DNA of 64,000 nt from Siphonodentalium dalli. Taxonomy: Eukaryota > Mollusca > Scaphopoda > Gadilida > Siphonodentaliidae. Below, piece by piece: positions 59,740 to 64,000 of the stretch. The notes beneath the pieces are model-generated. The model did no database searches, was not told where the DNA came from, and worked only from the letters and a program-made list of their open reading frames with translations. The translations under genes were made by a program, and so were the position numbers. The number at the start of each line of letters is the position of its first letter. Within the stretch, counting starts at the first letter, position 1. The stretch spans positions 130,517,989 to 130,581,988 of the forward strand of contig CP136068.1 of NCBI GenBank assembly GCA_032622095.1. Reading direction: 5' to 3'.

Positions 59740-60440
59740 CCGTCCGTGTGTCCGTTCAGGTTGTCCGGATCATAACTTTAACAATATTAAGCAGAATTCC
59801 ATGGGATTTTGAAATTAGTTGCCATTTGAGAACGAGCAGGTCAAATTCAAATTTGGTCACTGTCCGATTATATTTGACGTAGTCCCTTTTTGTTGTGTTG
59901 ATGATAAATTGAGCAATATTACAGTAGAAAATGCTTGATATTTAGTTGACATTTGAGAATTTTGACGAAGTTATGCTCCTTTTGGATCTTAATTTGTGGG
60001 TTGTCCGGATTATAATATGAGAAATATTATTAAAAATTCTTGATGTTAGCTATGTGGTTCACATTTGAGAAGACTTAGAAATCTTAATTGTTGGATTGTC
60101 CGGAAGATAACAAGAGCGAATATTCAACACAATTTCTTGATATTTGGTGTGTGGTTCACATTTGCGAAAAACCAGGTTAAATAAATTTTGGGTTGTATGG
60201 ATGATAACTTGAACACTGTTTGACAGAATTTCTTGATAATTTGGTAAATGGTTTACAGATAAGAACACACGGTCGATTTCGAATTGTGTCCTGGTTCAAT
60301 AATTTATTACGGAGTTATGTACTATGTTTGACTTAAAATCATAATATTTGCGGTAACCAAAGCCACGTTCAAAGGAATATCTTAAATCTTTTGGCGCATG
60401 GGTCACATTTGAGTACAAGCAGGTCATCGTCAAGTTGAGA
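59740..60440. repeat. ~120-bp degenerate tandem repeat, about five units
   Basis: Each unit has 'TTGTCCGGAT.ATAA', 'CAATATT', 'TTCTTGATATTTGG' and 'CACATTTGAGAA' in that order, starting near 59,757, 59,890, 60,000, 60,095 and 60,180. The 69-codon minus-strand frame at 60,059 is built from these units. Confidence 0.7.
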
Positions 60441-60601
60441 GTCACATTTTAAAAGCCACATCTTTTCTGGTGATGTGGGGTCAGCAACATATTTTCTTCT
60501 AAAATTGGGGGTATAATAAAAGTAAAAGTGACATTATATATCACGGTTGAAACCGAAGGGTTGGTATATTTGGCAAAGTTTACACTTAAAATTATTCTTA
60601 C

Positions 60602-60782
60602 CATCATACTTTATTACTGCATAGTTTTTTTTCTCTTTATCCGGGATACTCTTGACCACCTCATCGTGAAACTTCTCTAATTGTACTCTCATGTCAGCTT
60701 TAGTCAAGCCGGCAATTCTATCTTTGACCATCTGCTCCAGGGTCAATAATGGCGTGGCATAGTGACCGCCAAAATAATAAGT
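60602..60782 (-). CDS. STING1-like: STING-like protein, ligand-binding-domain exon (C-terminal half)
   Basis: The minus strand shows acceptor TTTGCTTTCAG, then 60 codons from 'TYYFGGHYATPLLTLEQMV' through 'AGLTKADMRVQLEKFHDEVV' to 'KNYAVIKYD', then donor GTAAGA at 60,601. The pattern YATPL-TL...(A)GL(S/T)..D...Q...F...(L)...P.....Y.(L/V)I.Y fits the second half of the STING cyclic-dinucleotide-binding domain. STING is an ER-resident dimer that binds cyclic dinucleotides and triggers innate immune signalling. Phase 0 at the acceptor matches the upstream exon. Thr and Pro of the YATP motif are kept, but the residue two before Ala is His where vertebrate STING has Glu (Glu260). If the donor is unused, the frame runs 22 more codons to a stop at 60,534. 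Confidence 0.82.
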
Positions 60783-61189
60783 CTGAAAGCAAATATATTT
60801 GAACCAGTCTGTGTCCCTCAAGCCTATCAGAACAATACATTCGATCAGACGATTACTTCCGCATGCGATCTCATTACTATAGTCTTGAAACTGTTTCCTG
60901 TCTGTGCACTCTGTCGATAGCCCTACTTGATATTCAAAAAACGTTAATCTCAGGACAATAGTATACCCCTATTGACTGTATTTAGTGATATAGCGAGAAC
61001 ATTTCCCAAGCTCGAACAAAATGGACGAATAAAACCCCAAAAGTGACCTTCATGCAACATATGATCGCCGTCTACATCTTCTCTATTTTGTATAAAGGGC
61101 GGCAGGAATACAGCCTGTATTGGTCATGCCGCTCTTGTGCAATTTTTCAAGGATATATCATTATGTTTTTGTTTTATGTATTTAATTTG

Positions 61190-61345
61190 TGCAAATAAAC
61201 AATCCAATGGTCATGGCATCGATGGTTGATACAAACTCTGACACATACCATGCCATATTTGATCCCCATATCGTGTCAAAGGGTTAGCTTCAGTTGGGTC
61301 GAATCACTAACCAACTGAGCTGTTCACTTCTCTTGTGACTGAATA
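61190..61345 (-). mobile_element. possible tRNA-derived SINE head
   Basis: On the minus strand, 'AGCTCAGTTGGTTAGTGATT' matches a tRNA A-box region. A weak B-box-like GGATCAAAT follows about 40 bases later. No cloverleaf was confirmed. Confidence 0.4.
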
Positions 61346-61364
61346 TGCAAAGTATGAAAGTGTC

Positions 61365-61680
61365 AATGACACTGAAGCTCAACTTGGAGTGGGGCTAATG
61401 TGTAATGTTACAGCCAGTGGAGCGACAAGGAATGGTGAAAATTAGAATGTCTAGGTAACACTACATTTCAACAACGGTCATTAGAATGTATATGTAACAC
61501 TATATTTCCACGAAATTCAACATCGGTCATGTTTTTGTTAACGAAATTAGGAATAGTTGGATGCCTCCCATCTAGTGATCACCAACACCAGAGGTAAAAC
61601 AGAAGTGAAGTTTGGTATCAATTGGATGAAACATGTTGGCTCTAGGTCATGCCAAAGTATTTTGTTATTCATGTGACAGA
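61365..61680 (+). repeat. diverged single unit of the ~165-bp repeat element with its left flank
   Basis: 'GACACTGAAGCTCAACTTGG' and 'CTCCCATCTAGTGATCACC' match 45,545 and 45,690 onward in order. The AAGATGGC core is missing. Confidence 0.55.
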
Positions 61681-62399
61681 GCCGCTTGGACTTCTTCTTT
61701 ACATTGTGTGTGTGACGACGGTGGTCGTGATCTTGTCACAAATAAGTCGAGTCGTGTTGAATTGATTCTTTTATTTTTCTTCAAGAGATAATCTGTAATA
61801 ATTTTCTTTCAGAAGTACACTGAACCAGCGGAACAGCACCGTAGTAGCAGACTATAATAGTTTGGCAGCAGGACTAGAAGTAGAAACTAGAAGTGCCGGG
61901 CTAGAATCCCGACCGCGCATATATACCAAAAAGGGTGTGAGACTTAACTGACCAATCATAAGTCTCCTCATTATAATACATTTTAGACATACCAGTTCCA
62001 ACCATCATATGTCAGAGTTGGCACAAAACCTGTCAAAATAGTCATCTATTCTGGCAGACAGGATAGTTCGAACTAGGTAACAGGGTACGTTATGTCAAGC
62101 ATTCGTATGATAAACTAATGTGTACCCTGGTGAACGGTGCTGTTCCTGTCATTCACATTTAATCCATGACCTCTATATATTAATATGCTAAATGTTGGTC
62201 CTGAGAATGTGACTTCAGCATAATTCCGACGCCACAGTTCTACTGCATGTACTTGGCTGATGCTGTCGTATTATCATTTTAAGCTGGGAAATATATTTCC
62301 TAGAAATATGCAACTAAATTGCACCTTATTTTTCAAACTACCAGCTTAATTATTGAATGATACATAATTTAAGTTTGGTAGACATCATTCTGTTACAAT

Positions 62400-62870
62400 T
62401 CAATGATTAAAATACTAGTTGGCTGCTAGCAGCTATGTTTTTGAACAAATGTTTGTGAAAATTGATGGCTCCCATCTCTATATTGGTAATCTCGAATGTC
62501 CGTATAAAGTTGATGAGTGATGATAGGATGAGGGATGTGGCCTGTATGGTGAGCTGGAATATTTAGTCATGTAAAGAGTAAAATCCAAGATGGTCGCTGG
62601 CGGCCATGCTTTTCGAAGAATTTCAGACAAATGTGATGGCTCATATCTAATGATGAAACAGAAGATCCATATACAGCTTGGTGATGATCGGAAGAGGGAT
62701 GTGATCCGTAGGGTGTGCCGACATTTAGTTATGCAAAGATTGAAATCCAAGATGGCTGCCGGCGGCCATGTTTTCATCGAAAATAGATCAAATTTGATAG
62801 CTCCCAACAACGATCAAAACTTATCTGGTGTGCAATTTCGAAAATATGTTAATTCTAAACTGAGCAAAAG
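62400..62870 (+). repeat. ~160-bp 'AAGATGGC' repeat, three units, in the STING-like intron
   Basis: 'CAAGATGGTCGCTGGCGGCC' at 62,587 and 'CAAGATGGCTGCCGGCGGCC' at 62,748, plus an older unit near 62,420. GATGATCGGAAGAGGGATGT-type spacers lie between them. The ORFs on both strands here are repeat text. Confidence 0.8.
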
Positions 62871-63370
62871 ATAGTATTGCGTAATTTTCAGGTCAGGGTC
62901 ATAATTATACAGTATTAACCATATACAATTTTAGCAGATAAACAGCTTGATAGGGAGAATAATAAGTATAGCATGTCGTGAATATATACGCTGGTTACCA
63001 CGTAGAGATCATATTCCATCTGTACAAAACTGGGATCTTTTTGAAGTTCTGACATATTCTGACAGAGAAATATCTGACATTTAAAAATTAGTGCAGGTAA
63101 TATATTTCTTAGTCAATACCTGTTCCTTAATAATGTGTTTCATAGTAAGATCCCAGCTCAAAATTGCATGATTTAGTCTTCTTTTGCGAGACAATTTCAT
63201 GATAAAGATTGAGAATATTACCCAGGCACATTTCATTATTGTAAGCGATGCAGCGCGAAATTGGCTAACAAAAGTCACCTAAATCATGTAAGCTTGAGTT
63301 TGGACCTTCACATACTGCGGTATACATTATAAAGGAACAGGTATTAACACAGAATTGTTTATATCTGCGT
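62871..63370. other. no feature recognised within the intron
   Basis: AT-rich. The words TAATATATTTCTTAGTCAATACCTGTTC and a partner near 63,335 suggest a faint inverted repeat of about 240 bp (63,110-63,345). Confidence 0.3.
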
Positions 63371-63496
63371 TATTGTTTTGATGTTATAAAGTTCCCGTCA
63401 GATCATCAAAAAGTTCCCAGGTCTTGTACTGGTGGAATATGATCTGGACCGGAGTAGATAGTCATGGCATCATCTAACAGTAAGCAGTAAATATAC

Positions 63497-63747
63497 CGTT
63501 TCCCCGTCCTCGAGCGTATACACCATGACATCATATGGTCTCCCCTTCGTACCAGCTTTGCTTTGACAAGACACATGCAGTATTATTTTTTCCTTGATCT
63601 CTGGTTGGTTCTGCTCATCTTTTAAAGAATTACTCGTTTCACATGATTCTGGCATGATAATATAAAATTTGTTGGAATAATGCTCGATCTCTGCAGTTTT
63701 AGACTTGACATGTTCCTTCTGGTGTTCTTTCCACGCGTCAATGTAGC
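63497..63747 (-). CDS. STING1-like: STING-like protein, ligand-binding-domain exon (N-terminal half)
   Basis: The minus strand shows acceptor TTATTTTGTAG, 251 bp, then donor GTATAT. After two bases of a split codon it reads 'YIDAWKEHQKEHVKSKTAEI', then 'SNKFYIIMPESC', a charged linker, and 'SKAGTKGRPYDVMVYTLEDG'. Compared from memory with vertebrate STING, 'KFYIIMPESC' sits where 'RLYILLPLDC' does, and 'AGTKGRPYDVMVYTLEDG' where 'AGIKDRVYSNSIYELLENG' does. The ligand-contacting Arg-x-Tyr (Arg238/Tyr240) is therefore kept, and Arg232 appears as Lys. The exon joins the next in phase 0 to give ...LEDGET-TYYFGGHYATP.... The connector helix start suggests membrane-segment exons beyond 64,000. Confidence 0.82.
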
Positions 63748-64000
63748 CTACAAAATAAGAGAATAGGGCTTCAGCAAATGAGAGAGTAATGATTGAGAAC
63801 AGAAGATTTCAAGTCACAATAGGAAGTAGCATTTAGTGGCATAGCAGCCATTAAAATATTAGTACGACTGAATGTACAATACCGGGATGCAGTTTGGAAG
63901 GGGGTATCCGCCTTACATTGTAAGGGAAAGAAATATAGCGACCTGGCAAATTGGTAATACGCATTCAGAATGGTCCAAATCACTCACAAAAACATTACCA
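63748..64000. other. edge of window, upstream intron of the STING-like gene
   Basis: A 70-codon minus-strand frame (63,771-63,983) is present. I could not align it to STING membrane segments and no donor fits, so I treat it as intron. Confidence 0.35.

Larger units (their letters stand above)
60783..63496 (-). other. inferred intron of the STING-like gene (2.7 kb), repeat-filled
   Basis: Runs from donor GTATAT (after 63,497) to acceptor CTTTCAG. It contains a tRNA-SINE-like piece (61,190-61,345), a partial dispersed-repeat copy (61,365-61,680) and the ~165-bp repeat units (62,400-62,870), but no ORF of note. Confidence 0.6.

Noticed and set aside
62478-62874. ORFs of 110 and 94 codons on opposite strands
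   Set aside because: Both cover the ~160-bp repeat. The repeat explains the open frames.
63771-63983. Possible upstream membrane exon of the STING-like gene
   Set aside because: It has no clear splice donor in a compatible phase and no alignment to STING membrane helices.

Overview
This is animal nuclear DNA from an AT-rich, repeat-laden genome, most likely a marine invertebrate. The phylum cannot be fixed from the sequence alone. It is not bacterial: open frames are short and broken, exons have GT/AG boundaries, and most of the window is transposable elements (TEs), relics and minisatellites. The only convincing conserved host gene is at the right end. Two minus-strand exons (63,497-63,747 and 60,602-60,782) encode the cyclic-dinucleotide-binding domain of a STING (TMEM173)-like innate immune sensor. 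Its N-terminal membrane part should lie beyond base 64,000. No C-terminal exon was found in the window.

Layout from left to right. 0-11 kb: an inverted-repeat pair (590-985 and 9,953-10,780) encloses a roughly 60-bp minisatellite, two piggyBac-type MITEs with TTAA duplications, a decayed multi-exon C2H2 zinc-finger gene, a LINE C-terminal relic and a hairpin MITE. 11-18 kb: further MITEs, a foldback element whose outer ends carry short 'TCAATAGTCCGATGG'-like repeats, and a broken second retroelement pol fragment with unknown ORFs. 18.4-24.4 kb: a minus-strand Ty3/gypsy-like element with gag, protease, RT, RNase H and integrase, carrying several stops and frameshifts.

26.3-59.2 kb is bracketed by a very long inverted repeat. 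Its outer ends are CTAGCAGGGTTACCCGGCG and the complement, and its arms are 2.5-3 kb and contain tandem repeats. One arm is split by a LINE fragment. Nested inside are three smaller foldbacks (30.4-33.2, 35.1-36.8 and 37.0-37.6 kb), a structurally complete PIF/Harbinger element with spliced transposase plus MADF partner (38.1-42.5 kb), a hAT element with a perfect 8-bp target duplication and a CR1-type LINE inside it (43.2-45.4 kb), a roughly 165-bp repeat array, and a 4.3-kb foldback with a minisatellite core (52.3-56.6 kb). 59.7-64 kb: another tandem array, then the STING-like exons, whose 2.7-kb intron contains a tRNA-SINE-like piece and more of the 165-bp repeat.

The common theme is inverted symmetry: at least eight large inverted-repeat structures and several small hairpins, some nested. 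The Harbinger transposase and MADF protein are the one visible pair of genes likely to work together. All function calls come from reading motifs by eye, and no database search was run.
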